Assembly: GCA_032622095.1 (NCBI GenBank) | Contig: CP136069.1 | Coordinates: 18,549,326-18,613,325 of the forward strand | Direction of reading: 5' to 3' | Source: Siphonodentalium dalli | Lineage: Eukaryota > Mollusca > Scaphopoda > Gadilida > Siphonodentaliidae | Length of the DNA: 64,000 nt | Shown: positions 9,888 through 21,158 of the stretch, in pieces | How positions within the stretch are numbered: the first letter of the stretch is position 1 | Layout of the letters: each line of letters opens with the position of its first letter | Position numbers and translations under genes: made by a program | Notes under the pieces: model-generated | Seen by the model: only the letters and a program-made list of their open reading frames with translations | Database searches by the model: none | Told to the model about the DNA's origin: nothing

Positions 9888-10044
9888 CTGAGAGATAGAA
9901 ATAAATTATAATATAAAATATCTATCTTCCTAGTGGGAACGCCTGAAGCAATTTGAGAGATAGAAATAAATTATAATATAAAATATCTATCTTCCTAGTG
10001 GGAACTCCTGAAGCAATCTGAGAGATAGAAATAAATTATAATAT
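9850..10044 (-). repeat. 65-bp tandem repeat (3 units) duplicating a SIN1 splice acceptor
   Basis: Units start at 9850, 9915 and 9980. Each contains, on the minus strand, TTTCTATCTCTCAG and then the first coding bases of SIN1 exon E (ATTGCTTCAGG). The copies differ at only a few positions, so the duplication is recent or homogenised. Confidence 0.95.
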
Positions 10045-10141
10045 TAAACGGACATGGCTCATTCAAACCTCCAAATGTTTTTCTGATGTAATTTGGAGCG
10101 ACGGATACGATAGGTCGACAAATAAACAAACAAATGATATA

Positions 10142-10527
10142 CTCTTGTGTGCCTAATAAAAGTACAGGGTGGAATAATAATACAGGCTGGAAAATGTCGC
10201 GTAACTGAATAATAGTACAGGGCGAAATAAACGTACAGACTGGAAATATTAGTACCATACATCCCAACAAAACGCACCATCTGACTGGTTTACTGATGCC
10301 ATGTGACAGAAATAGTTTCGATGGATAGCCAGGTCTGTGAATCTACAGTGTGCTGATCACTGTCAACAATCAGAGTTCATTTATCTATGAATAACACAAT
10401 TTAAGATTGGTGAATTATTTCTTTTGGTTAATTTAATAAACGTACAGGACTAAATAACGATCGTACAGGTGGGAATTTTACCTCGATTTTAATAATCGTA
10501 CATGTATGTTTATTAGGCACTCAAGAG
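10142..10527. mobile_element. TA-flanked inverted-repeat element (CTCTTGAGTGCCTAATAAA family), copy 1
   Basis: TIR CTCTTG.GTGCCTAATAAA is flanked by TA (10140-10141, 10528-10529). Subterminal regions repeat a GTACAG motif several times. A reverse-oriented copy of full length lies at 30533-30900. Confidence 0.85.
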
Positions 10528-10546
10528 TACTGGCTTCATATGCTCT

Positions 10547-11787
10547 AAACAAGAGGTGGCATCAGAGATGCTGTGTCTCGTTTTCGGTGGCTTACCGCCG
10601 GTGGCTACCACCAATTTGTGAAATCGGTTAATATTTGTTCAAGTTATCGCGCTAACGGCCTCATAATCGCGAAGAATTCACAAACTAAGGGGCATAACTC
10701 AGGGGAAAAAGTTCGGAGAAACCCGGTTTTCGCACTCTTTCGAGATATTGTGCGAAGCAAGTCACACACCAAAAATTAATATAATCGGTTAATATTGTTC
10801 AAGTTATCGCGCTAACGGCCTCAAAATCAAGAAATTTTTGCAAACTGAGGGGGATAACTCAGAGAAAAAAGATCGGACAAACCCGCTTTTCGAACTCGTT
10901 TGAGATATTGTGCCAAGAAAGTCATGTACCAAAATTTTTTAATCAAATCGGAGGATGTTTGTTGAGGTTATCGCGCTAACGAGCTAAAAATTCACGAAAA
11001 ATGACTAACTAAGGGCCATAACTCTATCAAATTTTATCGGGCCAGGCTGGTTTTCGAACTCGTCCAGGATATTATTGGAAGACACCTATATACCAAATTT
11101 TAGTTGAATCGGATGACGTTTGTTGAAGTTATCGTGCTAACGAGCTCAAAATTCACGAAAAATGACTAATTAAGGGCCATAACTCTATCAAATTTTATCG
11201 GGCCAGGCTGGTTTTCGAACTCGTCCGAAATATTCTTGGCAAGTATGTCTATTCCAAATTTTAAACAAATCGGAGGACGTTTGTTGAAGTTATCGCGCTA
11301 ACGAGCTAAAAATTCACGAAAAATGACTAATTAAGGGCCATAACTCTATCAAATTTTATTGGGCCAGGCTGGTTTTCGAACTCGTCCAGGATATTATTGG
11401 AAGACACTTATCTACCAAATTTTAGTTGAATCGGATGACGTTTGTTGAAGTTATCGCGCTAACGAGCTCAAAATTCGTACAAAATGACTACTTAAGGACC
11501 ATAAGTTCATAACTCTATCAAATTTTATCGGACCGGGCCGGTTTTCTAACTCGTCCGAGGTATTCTTGGGAGACACCTATATATAAAAATTTCAATCAAA
11601 TAGGATGATGTTTGTTAAATTATCGCGCTAACAAGCTGAAAATTTGTGAAAAAATGACTAATTAAGTGCCATAACTGTATCAAATTTTATCGGACCTGGC
11701 CGCCGCCCGTCCGCCGCACGTCTGCCGCCCCCCCTGCCCACAGTCCCTCATCAAACTATAAGTCGAGTTTTGGAAAAAAACTCGACT
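10547..11787 (+). mobile_element. Pearl/Helentron-like array, 7 units of about 163 bp
   Basis: The left flank starts AAACAAGAGGTGGC. Seven diverged units follow, marked by GTTATCGCGCTAAC near 10640, 10801, 10965, 11128, 11290, 11450 and 11620, each with CCATAACTC and a CCAAATTTT..AATCGG segment. The array ends in a GC-rich CCGCC(A/C)G tract and a hairpin AGTCGAGTTTT/AAAAACTCGACT (11761-11787). The plan of unique left flank, tandem core and terminal hairpin is that of pearl-type, Helentron-related elements of molluscs. Confidence 0.65.
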
Positions 11788-11789
11788 AA

Positions 11790-12131
11790 AAACACTTGCG
11801 AAAGTCCCAGTCATTTTTCATCCGTTTTCAACTTTTCGCCAGAAGTCAGACAAACGCTCTTTATTGCTACCATATCAGGAACAGGCTACCACGGAACGCT
11901 CTGTTTTCTGTTCCATGTCGTGCAAATGGCCGTTTTGTGTTTGGAACCCCAAACAACGTATTCACAGTTGTATTTTTCATTACTTCAATGTGTCTTTTTG
12001 GGTTACATATTGCTCTCAGAAAGGTAGTTGAGACATTATCGACCTATTTTGATATTGAGAAAAAATCAAAAGCAAATAATATTATGTGTATTTTGGAGCG
12101 AAACCGCCGTGTGGCTTGAAGTTTCAGGTAT
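11790..12131. other. Intron sequence with a diverged 44-bp minisatellite unit
   Basis: AACGCTCTTTATTGCTACC at 11847 resembles the reverse complement of the minisatellite unit at 51886-53098. The overlapping short frames here are not supported as genes. Confidence 0.45.
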
Positions 12132-12135
12132 TTAA

Positions 12136-12429
12136 CCTTATCATGACTGGAGCTTCCTGAAATCTTGGGAGACTCACATATATAAGAGAATGCACTGGCA
12201 CAGGATCTTTAATGCTGCACAAGCGACGCTCCCATCATGAAAGAGCATGTGCCAGTGCATTCTCTTATATATGCGAGTCTCCCATAGGGAACCTCACATA
12301 TGTAAGAGAATGCACTGGCTTACAAGGTCAAGGTAAATACTGTTAGGCCCTATAGGAGACTCGCATATGTAAGAGAATGCATTGGCACAGGGTTTTAGCA
12401 AAATTTCAGGAAGCTCCAGTCATGGAAGG
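12136..12429. mobile_element. TTAA MITE (CATGACTGGAGC family) with shared hairpins, copy 1
   Basis: The ends CCTTATCATGACTGGAGCTT and AAGCTCCAGTCATGGAAGG are flanked by TTAA on the left and ATTA on the right. One full hairpin module (12251-12319) and two half modules lie inside, with loop variant GAGTCTCCCATAGGGA. It also contains an inverted piece of its own end (CTCCCATCATGAAAG, 12231). Confidence 0.75.
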
Positions 12430-12433
12430 ATTA

Positions 12434-12866
12434 GGCCAAAAAATATATACCTGTCTTTCTGGTGACATGCAAAAAAAAATAGGGGAGGGGGTGGCTTTTC
12501 ATTTTATTTTATTTTTTCATTTTATTTTCAACTTTGCTCAAAATAAATATTAATACCCCCCAGACTTCTTTTCGTTGTTTTTAATGTACTATAAAAAAAA
12601 TAAAACTAAGTTTATACTATTAGAATATAGTGTAATTTTTTGTTTTATAGAATAAAACATGAAAATATAAGTTTGATTCGGCTGTGACCTAATTGAAGTG
12701 TGGTATAATTTATGGTTTAACCAGTACATGTGATGTGTCCGTTTTACAAGGAAATAATCAGTTTACATGGAAAATAAAATCTTGGATGTGTTCCAATTTT
12801 GCAAAATCAATAAAATTAAAACAGGCGGGCGGGTCACCAGAAACACAGGTCTTTTTTATTTTGGCC
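12434..12866. other. Intron sequence, AT-rich, nothing recognised
   Basis: Contains homopolymer-rich stretches around 12470-12540. No feature is supported. Confidence 0.4.
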
Positions 12867-12870
12867 TTAA

Positions 12871-13077
12871 CCCTTTCAGTGCCAAGTCCGATTTTTGTAT
12901 CAACCCATATTTCCTTGATCATTTTTAAAATTAATTGATTATAATAATGTGATACATTGTTGGAAAGAGCTCTAAGAGCTCTTTCCATCAATGTATCACA
13001 TTATTATAATCAATAAATTTGAAAAATTATCAAAAAAATATGGGTTGATACAAAAATCGGACTTGGCACTGAAAGGG
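12871..13077. mobile_element. TTAA MITE (CCCTTTCAGTGCC family), plain form, copy 1
   Basis: TIR CCCTTTCAGTGCCAAGTCC at both ends is flanked by TTAA (12867-12870, 13078-13081). The arms run through GATTTTTGTATCAACCCATA to a short centre with GAGCTC. This form lacks the shared GCCAATGCATTC hairpin that other copies of the same family carry. Confidence 0.9.
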
Positions 13078-13223
13078 TTAACAACATTATCACTTGAAAC
13101 TGACAAAAGAGAGAAGTTCACCAGAGTTGGAATTAATAATGCATAACTCCAACAATGATTTAAAAGCATTCAATAAATCTACAAAATAGACAATTAGGCA
13201 CTCAAGAATATACAGTTACTAAC

Positions 13224-13393
13224 CTTGCCATCAAATTTTGCATATTCTACGAAAGGGTTCTGCCCCTGTGCATCCGTATGGTCAATCATCTCAGATAGAC
13301 ACGACTGTCTGTTTGCATCTTTTGTTATGGAATGTGGCCGAGGCCGCAGTGTAATAAGCTGCTTCTTCTCGAACAAGTGACCCATGTCTTCCA
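13224..13393 (-). CDS. mapkap1: SIN1 exon D: linker and entry into the CRIM domain
   Basis: Two nucleotides complete the codon from exon C, then 56 codons end in phase 0. The 3' splice site is ATGTTTTTCAG and the 5' splice site is GTTAGT at 13223. The exon contains LFEKKQ and NPFVEYAKFDGK, landmark segments of SIN1 where the CRIM domain starts. The stretch between them (RPRPHSITKDANRQSC) is poorly conserved, as expected for the linker. A TTAA MITE starts at 13423, leaving 27 bp of host sequence before the acceptor, so any branch point must lie in that stub or in the MITE. Confidence 0.95.
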
Positions 13394-13422
13394 CTGAAAA
13401 ACATAACAATTAATACAATTAA

Positions 13423-13681
13423 CCCCTTTATGATTGGAGCTGCACTGGTACAGCATTAAAGACAATGTGCCAAAGCATTCTCTTATATATTCGAGTCTCA
13501 CATAGGGAGCCTCACTCACATTTATAAGAGAATGCACTTGCTTACAATGTCAAGGTAAATATTGTTAGGCCAATGCATTCTCTTATTATGCAAGGCTTCC
13601 TATGGGAGACTCGTATATATAAGGGAATGCTTTGGCACAGGTTTTTTTGCAAAATTTCAGGATGCTACAGTCATGGAAGGG
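13423..13681. mobile_element. TTAA MITE (CATGACTGGAGC family) with shared hairpins, copy 2
   Basis: The left end CCCCTTTATGATTGGAGC follows TTAA. The right end CAGTCATGGAAGGG is followed by ATAA, one change from TTAA. Hairpin modules lie at 13469-13541 and 13569-13635, with the CCCATAGGGA-type loop. Confidence 0.75.
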
Positions 13682-13695
13682 ATAACAGGGCTATC

Positions 13696-15075
13696 CAGGG
13701 TCCGCGCTGCCCCGAAATTTAATTTTGCCAAATGAAAATAATTTTTGCCAAATGCTTTCAGTTTCTACAACATTGTTACTTTTATTTTGACTATTTCGAC
13801 AATCGCTGCTTGAGCAGCATATGATACCGATCAGAAAGCAGTGAGTTATTAATAATTCTCGCCTATATACTTGGGTTTATCATAGAACAACTAGAGGTGT
13901 GACTGTCCCAATGGGACTACGGATACCCCCCTTTTTAAAATACTAAGATGTTTCACATGTCAGTAAACATTTAGTTAAAATAATAAAATAACAGTTCCCA
14001 TTGCAGGTGTACAACCATAACCCTAATCTTAAACCTATTGACCGAAAATTGTAGGAATAAAAGCTTGGACAAAATTATGTATGTTGTGAAAAAATTTCTA
14101 AGTCGAAAAAGGGGAATAACTCCACACAAAAAATGTCGGACAGACGTCATAATCGCAGGGGCACAGGTTCCCATGGTACTAAATATCAGTGCCAAGATTC
14201 AAAAACATTGACCGAAAAATGTAGGAATAAAAGCTCGGACAAAATTATGCATGTTGCAAAAAAAGTTTCTAAGTTGAAAAAGGGGGATAACTCCACCAAA
14301 AAATATCGGACAGATGTCATAATCGCAGGTGCACAAGTTCCAATGGTACTAAATATCTGTGCCAAGTTTTAAAAAAATTGACTGAAAAATGTAGGAATAA
14401 AAGCTCGGACAAAAGTATACATGTTGCGAAAATTTTCTAAGTCGAAAAAGGGGGGATAACTCCAAAAAAAAAAGTCCGACAGACGTCATAATCGCAGGTG
14501 CACAGGTTCCCATGATGGTTGATGTCTGTGCCAAGTTTCACGGAAATTGATCAAAAAACGACTGAGAAAAACTCCGGACAAATTTGTGTCCACGGACGGA
14601 CGGACGACGGACGACGGACGGACGACGGACGGACGGACGGACGGACAAGCTGACTCCAGTATACCCCCCCTAACTTCGTTGCGGGGGGTATAATAAACCA
14701 ACAACATAACAATGCAATTGTAGAAGGGTTTCTTCATCAGAAAGGCACGTCGAAACAAAGAGGATTAGCTATGTAAACAACACCACCAGACATATTAGCA
14801 ATCCCTCCACCCGTCGATAGTAATGATATCAGATTAATTGCATCTTGATAGAGGTGTTAACTTTTCATAACCTTATACATGTGTAAATCACCACTAATAC
14901 CATTTAATAATGTAAGAGTTTCCTGAAATGAGAGGTATTAATTGACAATTATTAATAAACTTCCTTGAGGAATCAAAAGTGACTTGCCAAAATTTTTGCC
15001 AAATGAAAATATTTTTTGCCAAATGTGAATTAATTTTCCCATTGGCAAATTTGGCAAGTGGCAGCGTGAACCCTG
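13696..15075. mobile_element. Non-autonomous hAT-like element with nested pearl-like array
   Basis: The ends CAGGGTCCGCGCTGCC and GGCAGCGTGAACCCTG are flanked by a perfect 8-bp duplication GGGCTATC (13688-13695, 15076-15083). TTTGCCAAATG iterons lie inside both ends. A pearl-like array (13889-14697) is inserted in the middle. A solo end of a related element appears at 36521. Confidence 0.85.
13889..14697 (+). mobile_element. Pearl-like array (AACTAGAGGTGTGACTG family), copy 1
   Basis: The left flank is AACTAGAGGTGTGACTGTCC. Units of about 170 bp (GACCGAAAAATGTAGGAATA, GGGGATAACTCCA, GGTTCCCATGGTACTAAATA) are followed by a (GGAC)n tract and a hairpin TATACCCCCC/GGGGGGTATA near 14659-14693. 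Other copies are at 15511 and 19399. Confidence 0.75.
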
Positions 15076-15083
15076 GGGCTATC

Positions 15084-15510
15084 TAAATTCTAATGTGAGT
15101 TCACTTCAGTGCTTCAAATTGATATTCCAGTACTGAGTAATCAACCAATATTGCTTGTACCATATCTGTCCTTGGTAAAAACATAAATATTAAGGCCGTA
15201 AGTCAGACCAGATTAAGCCTATGTGTACGCGTACAAACGTCACTGCAAATAATCTGCGGTATGTATAAGACTTATGAAGTATGTTGCCACTCTGTATAAC
15301 ACATTGATGTGAGCAGTGTAGACCAAGATTATTCGCTTTGAACATCTTAAAATCCATTGAAGTGTTTCACATCACTATATATATATATATATAACAAGGG
15401 TATGCAGTTTAAGATACTATTAATAACAAGAACAAGAAGTTGCATCTCGGGTGCTGGCATACACCCATGGTGCCAAATTGAAACATGGGTAGGACGGAAA
15501 TCAAATTTAA
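15084..15510. other. Intron sequence with repeat fragments
   Basis: GTGTTTCACATCAC (15362-15375) is the end of the dispersed repeat at 8681 and 26373, here followed by (AT)n to 15395. AACAAGAAGTTGCATCTCGG (15429) resembles a left flank of a pearl-like array. Nothing else was identified. Confidence 0.45.
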
Positions 15511-16239
15511 AACTAGAGGTGTGACTGTCTCAATGGGACTAAGGATACCCCCGTGTTTTTAAAATACTAAGATGTTTCACATGTTAGTAAACATTTAGTT
15601 AAAATAATAAAATAACAGTTCCCATTGCAGGTGCACAAACCTAACAGTAATCTTAAACCTATTGACCGAAAAATGTAGGAATAAAAGGGGAATAACTCCA
15701 CAAAAAAAGTCGGACAGACATCATAATCGCAGGTGCACAGGTTCTCATGGTACTAAATATCAGTGCCAAGGTTAAAAAACATTGACCTAAAAATGTAGAA
15801 ATAAAAGCTCGGACAAAATGAGGCATGTTGCAAAAAAATGTCTAAGTAAAAAAAGGGGAATAACTCCACCAAAAAATGCCGGACAGACGTCATAATCGCA
15901 GGTGCACAGGTTCCCATGGTACTAAATCTCTGTGCCAAGTTAAAAAAAAATTGACCTAGAAATGTAGGAATAAAAGCTCGGACAAAATTTTACATGTTGC
16001 AAAAATTTTCTAAGTCGAAAAAGGGGAAAAACTCCAACAAAAAAAGTCTGACAGACGTCATAATCGCAGGTGCACAGGTTCCCATGGTGGTTGATGCCTG
16101 TGCCAAGTTTCACAGAAATTGATCAAAAAACAGCTGAGAAAAACTCCGGACAAATTTGTTACGGACGGACGACGGACGGACGTACAAGCTGACTCCAGTA
16201 TACCCCCCCCCCTAACTTCGTTGTGGGGGGGTATAATAA
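15511..16239 (+). mobile_element. Pearl-like array (AACTAGAGGTGTGACTG family), copy 2
   Basis: It has the same left flank, the same 170-bp units and the same terminal hairpin (CCCCCC..CTTCGTTG..GGGGGGTATAATAA, ending near 16239) as the copy at 13889, with a shorter GGAC tract. Confidence 0.75.
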
Positions 16240-16337
16240 GCATAGAAGGATAACTCTAGAATGGAAAATGTAAACAATGCGCTCTTTTGAAAGCAGTTAT
16301 GATGGCGAATCAAATTTAATTCAGATCAGATATTTAA

Positions 16338-16590
16338 CCTTTCATGATGGGAGCTGCGCTGACGCAACATTACAGACCCTGTGCCAATGCATTCTCTTAT
16401 ATATGTGAGTCGACCATAGGTTGCCTCGCATATATAATAAAATGCATTTACCTATCAATTTTTTATCAATTTTTCTTACATTCTATAATAATTTTTTCTT
16501 ATATTCTTTAACAATTTTATCATATTTTATCATTTTTTCTTACCTTCTTGATCATTTTTTATCATTATTTCTTACACTCTTTTAACACTC
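16338..16590. mobile_element. TTAA MITE (CATGATGGGAGCTG family), right end lost
   Basis: The left end CCTTTCATGATGGGAGCTGC follows TTAA (16334-16337). One hairpin module with a damaged right arm (16382-16452) is followed by the AT-rich tail TTCTTATATTCTTTAACA seen after the module elsewhere. Confidence 0.65.
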
Positions 16591-16696
16591 TGAAAACCCA
16601 GTGATGGACCAAAAACTCTTGTATAAGTGAGAGTTGTTCACACTGAAATGCCGCAGTTAAATGGAGTTTTTTTTCACAAGTTAAAACCACTGCATT

Positions 16697-16865
16697 CAGT
16701 AATGCCCTAAATAATCGACTCCTTAACCACAGCAGAACTTTTTCAGGACTTAGTCGGAAATATGGCTTTCCGATGAATGGCAACAAGCCATATTTCCGAC
16801 TAAGTCCTGAAAAATTACCCATAATTCTGCTGTGATTAAGGAGTCGATTATTTAGAACATTACTG
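16697..16865. mobile_element. MITE (CAGTAATGCCC family), copy 4
   Basis: TIR CAGTAATGCCCTAAATAATC at the left and its reverse at the right. One arm lacks ATTATGGGTAATT. The flanks are TT rather than TA, probably mutated. Confidence 0.8.
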
Positions 16866-17008
16866 TTGTACCTGATAAATTTCGTCTTGAATAAATAAGA
16901 GTACACAAAAAGCAGAGTTGTAACAGTGGTTGCAACAGAAAAATTTTAAACAAAAAAATACCAGTAACGAGATCAAAGCTGTTTGTGAGAGATGAGTACT
17001 AAATTAAC

Positions 17009-17125
17009 CTTTGTAAATGACAGGCGAGTCTTTCCACGTTATGTTCTTGATTTTGACTTGGTTTCTCTTCTCTTTTTTCAGTCGATCAAGCCTCTGTGCT
17101 GTGTTGGAGCGTCGTCTGTGGGCCC
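17009..17125 (-). CDS. mapkap1: SIN1 exon [11 protein letters not shown] segment
   Basis: Two nucleotides complete the codon from exon B, then 38 codons and one nucleotide follow. The 3' splice site is AATTGTAG and the 5' splice site is GTTAAT at 17008. It encodes [20 protein letters not shown] followed by KIKNITW, the most conserved stretch of the SIN1 N-terminal region and predicted to be helical and basic. It has no long open frame because the exon is only 117 bp. A TA-flanked 1.4 kb element ends about 50 bp before the acceptor. Confidence 0.95.
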
Positions 17126-17177
17126 CTACAATTACACATTATTAAAGGTGAAAATACTAGTAAATCAGCAACAGTTA

Positions 17178-18609
17178 CTGTTATGCCCTAAGTAAATGGC
17201 CCATCTAACTGAAGTGGCACCCCAGTTTAACTGCGTTCCGTTTTAACCTAACCGCGGTTATAAGATGCGTTTAAAACGCAAGAGAACCGAATAAATTGTG
17301 CGGTTAAAACGGATACGTCGCGGTTAAACCGGTATATGTAGCTATTAATGGAACAGATACCATATGGCGTATATGGCATGTCATGTTTTAGTTGCCATGC
17401 TCGTTAGACAAGTTAGCACAAATAACATGGCAGTGTCCCTTTCAATATCAATATTTTTTGTTGTGGATCTTCTATTTATTTTGGATAAATAGAACAGACA
17501 TTCATATACCAATATTTTATGTTTTGGGTAAACGGAAGATTGTGATGTATGGTGTGAAAAAATATAAGTGTTTTTGTGTGTTTTATTTATTTTTGGATTT
17601 CTTTTTATACCGTAATAATGTTGTATACTTTATAGTAGCCTTTTGGTGAAAATAACAGTTGGGCTAACCCCAACGGGTAATCGGAATTCTTATGTCCCAT
17701 TTTCGACTTTAACCATCGATAAAATAAATATTTATATAATTATATATAAATATAATTATTCGACAATTTAGCTGATGAGTGCCGGTCACTTTCAATGTAA
17801 GGAAACGCGTTTAAAATGGAACAACCGCTAAACGGAAAAAACGCATTCAAACGGATCAAATGGCCACTGAATTTCAAACGGATTTGAGTGGATAATTATA
17901 TAATAATATAAAGTGGGGGTTAGAGTCCCACACATGCATCATAAATGTAAAGTGAGGGAAACAAAAATGCGTTTAAACGGAACAATCGCACTGTTCAAAC
18001 GTCGGGCATTATTCGGATATCGGAAACCGATATTTAAGTTTTCCGATCTTGCATTCGTTGCTATATAATCATAATTAACTACAAACGTGACACGTCAGCT
18101 AGATTCGTGAATTGCGTATGTACTATTACTAGTATTAAATTCAGCACTCTACTTTGCTTCAAACATAAGCATGTATTTTTTCTCAAGCCGAACAACGGAC
18201 GTATACTAGAACATATACGTCAAAATTATACAGTTTTCAACAAGTCGGGATTAAAACATAAAATATATCGTGTTGAGTACCGATGGTGATAACAAAAACA
18301 TACAATCAACTCCTGGTCGATTATGAAGTTACCACTTTGCCGTGATCGCTAAAACACAAAACGATAACATACACTGGTAGATGCATGGGTAGTACACCTC
18401 TCTTTCCCATTAAATATTCAAATACCGGAAGGTTAACGTTTACGTGCGGTGTAACCGCAGTTAAGGGTTATTAACTGCGGTAACCTAACCGCATGTAACT
18501 GCGATGCCACCGCAGTTACGGCAAATAACTGCGGTGCGGTTACGGTTTAACCCCAGTTGTAAACGGATTATAACTGCAGTTAATGGGTCATTTACTTAGG
18601 GCATAACAG
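17178..18609. mobile_element. TA-flanked 1.43-kb non-autonomous element (CTGTTATGCCCTAAGTAAAT)
   Basis: TIR CTGTTATGCCCTAAGTAAAT at both ends is flanked by TA (17176-17177, 18610-18611). Subterminal regions are dense in GCGGTTA and AACTGCGGT motifs, and the middle in CGTTTAAAACGG-like motifs. Short frames inside (17392-17649, 18107-18289) resemble nothing known, so it is judged non-autonomous. Confidence 0.8.
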
Positions 18610-18689
18610 TAGATGTGTATAAAAGAACTAAAATTTACGTCCACCTATACCATATTACCATTATCATAACCTATGGTCGTTTATTTATT

Positions 18690-18850
18690 ATTATTAGTAT
18701 AGAAAGGGTTAAAATTAATATCTGCACCTTTCCTAAGGAATAACTACTCATCAATGAGTATTTAGTTAAAAGGGTTAAACTTATTATCTGAACATTTCCT
18801 AAGGGATAACTACTCATCAAAGAGTATTTAGTATAGAAACGGTTAATACA
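18690..18850. repeat. 67-bp direct repeat, two copies
   Basis: AAAGGGTTAAA, ATATCTG and TTTCCTAAGG, then ATAACTACTCATCAA and GAGTATTTAGT, occur twice with a 67-bp offset. Confidence 0.8.
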
Positions 18851-18908
18851 GGCCTATTCCTGGAATCAGATTGTTCCTGATTAGGGATCTGTTGTTCGCC
18901 TCGACCTA

Positions 18909-19370
18909 GATCATGCCATGAATCTCTACTCTCTACTTTTTGAAGTTTGACAGGAACCTTATAAAGTCGAAAAAATAACACAGGGAATATATTTCTTAGT
19001 TATTATCTGTTCCTTAATAATGTACTTCACTAAAGGTGAAGCTCTCAACTCGAACTTACATGCTTTTCTGTGACTTTTCTGAGTCGATATCACAATAAAC
19101 ATTGACTTAATTATCCAGGAGAAATTCCATAATTGTAAGCGACACAAAGCGAAATCGCTCACAAAGTCACTTAGTTCATGAAATTTTGAGTTAGGGCCTT
19201 CACCTACAGTGAAGTACATTATCAAGGAACAGATAGTAACTAAGAAATATATTCCCCGCGTTATAACTCCATAAGGTTCCCTGTCAAAACTTCAAAAAGT
19301 TCCAAGGTTTTGTACTGGTGGATTATGATCTCTACGGGCGTTAACCAGAGTAGAGATTCATGGCATGATC
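18909..19370. mobile_element. TA-flanked inverted-repeat MITE (GATCATGCCATGAATCTC), long form
   Basis: TIR GATCATGCCATGAATCTCTA at both ends is flanked by TA (18907-18908, 19371-19372). The arms continue inward through GGAACAGAT and GAAGTACATTAT segments. A short form with the same ends lies at 51479-51655. Confidence 0.75.
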
Positions 19371-19398
19371 TAGCCTCGATCATGAAAGCGGAACTGTA

Positions 19399-19951
19399 AA
19401 ACTAGAAGTGTGACTGTCCCAATGGGACTAAGGATACCCCCATGTTTTTAAGACACTAAGATGCTTCACATGTCAGTAAACATTAAGTTAAAATAAAATA
19501 ACAGATTCACATTGCAGGTGTACAACCCTAGCCATAATCTAACCCTACTGACTGAAAAATGTTGGAATAAAAGCTGAGACAAAATTAAGCATGTTGTGAA
19601 AATGTTGTCGAAAAATGGAAACAACTTCACAAAAAAAGTCTGACAGATATCATAATCACAGGTGCACAGGTTCCCATGGTACTAAATATTTGTGCCAAGT
19701 TTTAAAAAATTGACAAAAAAATGTGGGAATAAAAGCTCGGACAAAATTATACATGTTGTGAAAAAGGGGGATAACTCCACCAAAAAAAGTCTGACAGACG
19801 TCATAATCGGAGGTGCACAGATTCCCATGGTGGTTGATATCTGTGCCAAGTTTCACAGAAAATGATTGAAAAAACAACTGAGAAAAACTCCGGTAAATTT
19901 GGGCCATAGACGGACAGATGGATGATGGACGAACGGATGGGGGTATAATAA
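19399..19951 (+). mobile_element. Pearl-like array (AACTAGAGGTGTGACTG family), copy 3, damaged
   Basis: The left flank AACTAGAAGTGTGACTGTCC and two to three units are present. The terminal hairpin has lost its left stem, leaving only GGGGGTATAATAA. Confidence 0.7.
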
Positions 19952-20079
19952 AAGCATCATTACACATGACGTGACAAGCCATATCTGTTTCTGAATAAAA
20001 CTTTTTAAGTCTTTATTTAATAATTTATGGATTCTAGGATGAGTGGCGTGTAATAAACACAGAATGACACATGTGTTAA

Positions 20080-20472
20080 CCCTTTACCCAACAAACCGGC
20101 CAAAACCGGCCAAATAAAGCTTCAACATTCTAAAATATCTTTGGTCTGTCTCAATAGAACCATACACATATGGATATCATTGGAACCGGTTCCTTGACCA
20201 CATTGTGATGGTTACAGTTATGCCCTGTGCCAATGCATTCTCTTATATATGCGAGTCGACCATAGGTCGCCTCGCATATATAAGAGAATGCATTGGCCTA
20301 AAAAAAATCTGTTTTTTAACACTTTTTACCATTTTTTCTTACATTCTTTAACAATTTTATAATTTTTAATGTGTTAAGCCAATGCATTCTCTTATATATG
20401 CGAGGCGACCTATGGTCGACTCGCATATATAAGAGAATGCATTGGCACAGGTCCCTTCTGTTGGGTAAAGGG
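20080..20472. mobile_element. TTAA MITE with two hairpins (CCCTTTACCCAAC family), copy 2
   Basis: TIR CCCTTTACCCAACA at the left and TTGGGTAAAGGG at the right, flanked by TTAA (20076-20079, 20473-20476). Hairpin modules lie at 20229-20297 and 20378-20446. It is the reverse orientation of the copy at 1682 and nearly full-length identical to it. Confidence 0.9.
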
Positions 20473-20578
20473 TTAATGGATTTGTCAATACAGCCCATGT
20501 GCCACCATGGAAGGGTCTCATTCTACCTTCCGCACTGGCACTTACATTTACCATTCACACACTCGTGTCATTCTGTGT

Positions 20579-20702
20579 ATTTCTTGTCACCATGTACATA
20601 TTCAACTATAGTGACATTGACGACAACATGAAGTTCACTATTTCTTGTCACCGTGTACATATTCAACTACAGTGACATTGACGACAACATGAAGTTCTCT
20701 AT
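20579..20702. repeat. 61-bp tandem repeat, two copies
   Basis: TTTCTTGTCACC.TGTACATA to GACAACATGAAGTTC is repeated with a 61-bp offset and about four differences. Confidence 0.9.
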
Positions 20703-20707
20703 GGGGA

Positions 20708-21158
20708 CAAGACTGAGTTTAGTGTGCCTGTCATTTGCAGAATGAGGTCCCAAACAGGTGAATTTAGTGACGCTATCCCACATAGCTAGCATTACCAAAT
20801 TCACCCTCTGGGGACCTCATTTTGCAAGGCCTCATCTGCTATGGGAGACACAGACTGAGATTGAAGTTCCAAAATGTTGAATAGTGTGATGCACACACAT
20901 TGGTAACCTTGATTATGCAATGTGTCGTCTGCCAATTTGGGGATATAGAGAAACTAAACTAAGAAATATAATCTATGTGAAGAAGTTTCTATAGAAATTT
21001 TATAATAAAGAAACTTTCCAGAGAAGATGAGGCCTCAGCAGAATGAGGTCCCCAAAGGGTGAATTTGTGATGCTAGTCTGCTATGCGGAATAGCGTCACT
21101 AAATTCACTCTCTGGGGACCTCATACTGCAAATGAGAGGCATACTAAACTCAGGCTTG
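20708..21158. mobile_element. Double-hairpin MITE, hAT-like, copy 4
   Basis: The ends CAAGACTGAGTTTAGTGTG and CTAAACTCAGGCTTG are flanked by TATGGGGA and GTTGGGGA (6 of 8 matching). Hairpins lie near both ends, with an AT-rich middle containing GGCCTCATCTGCTATGGGAG. Confidence 0.8.
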
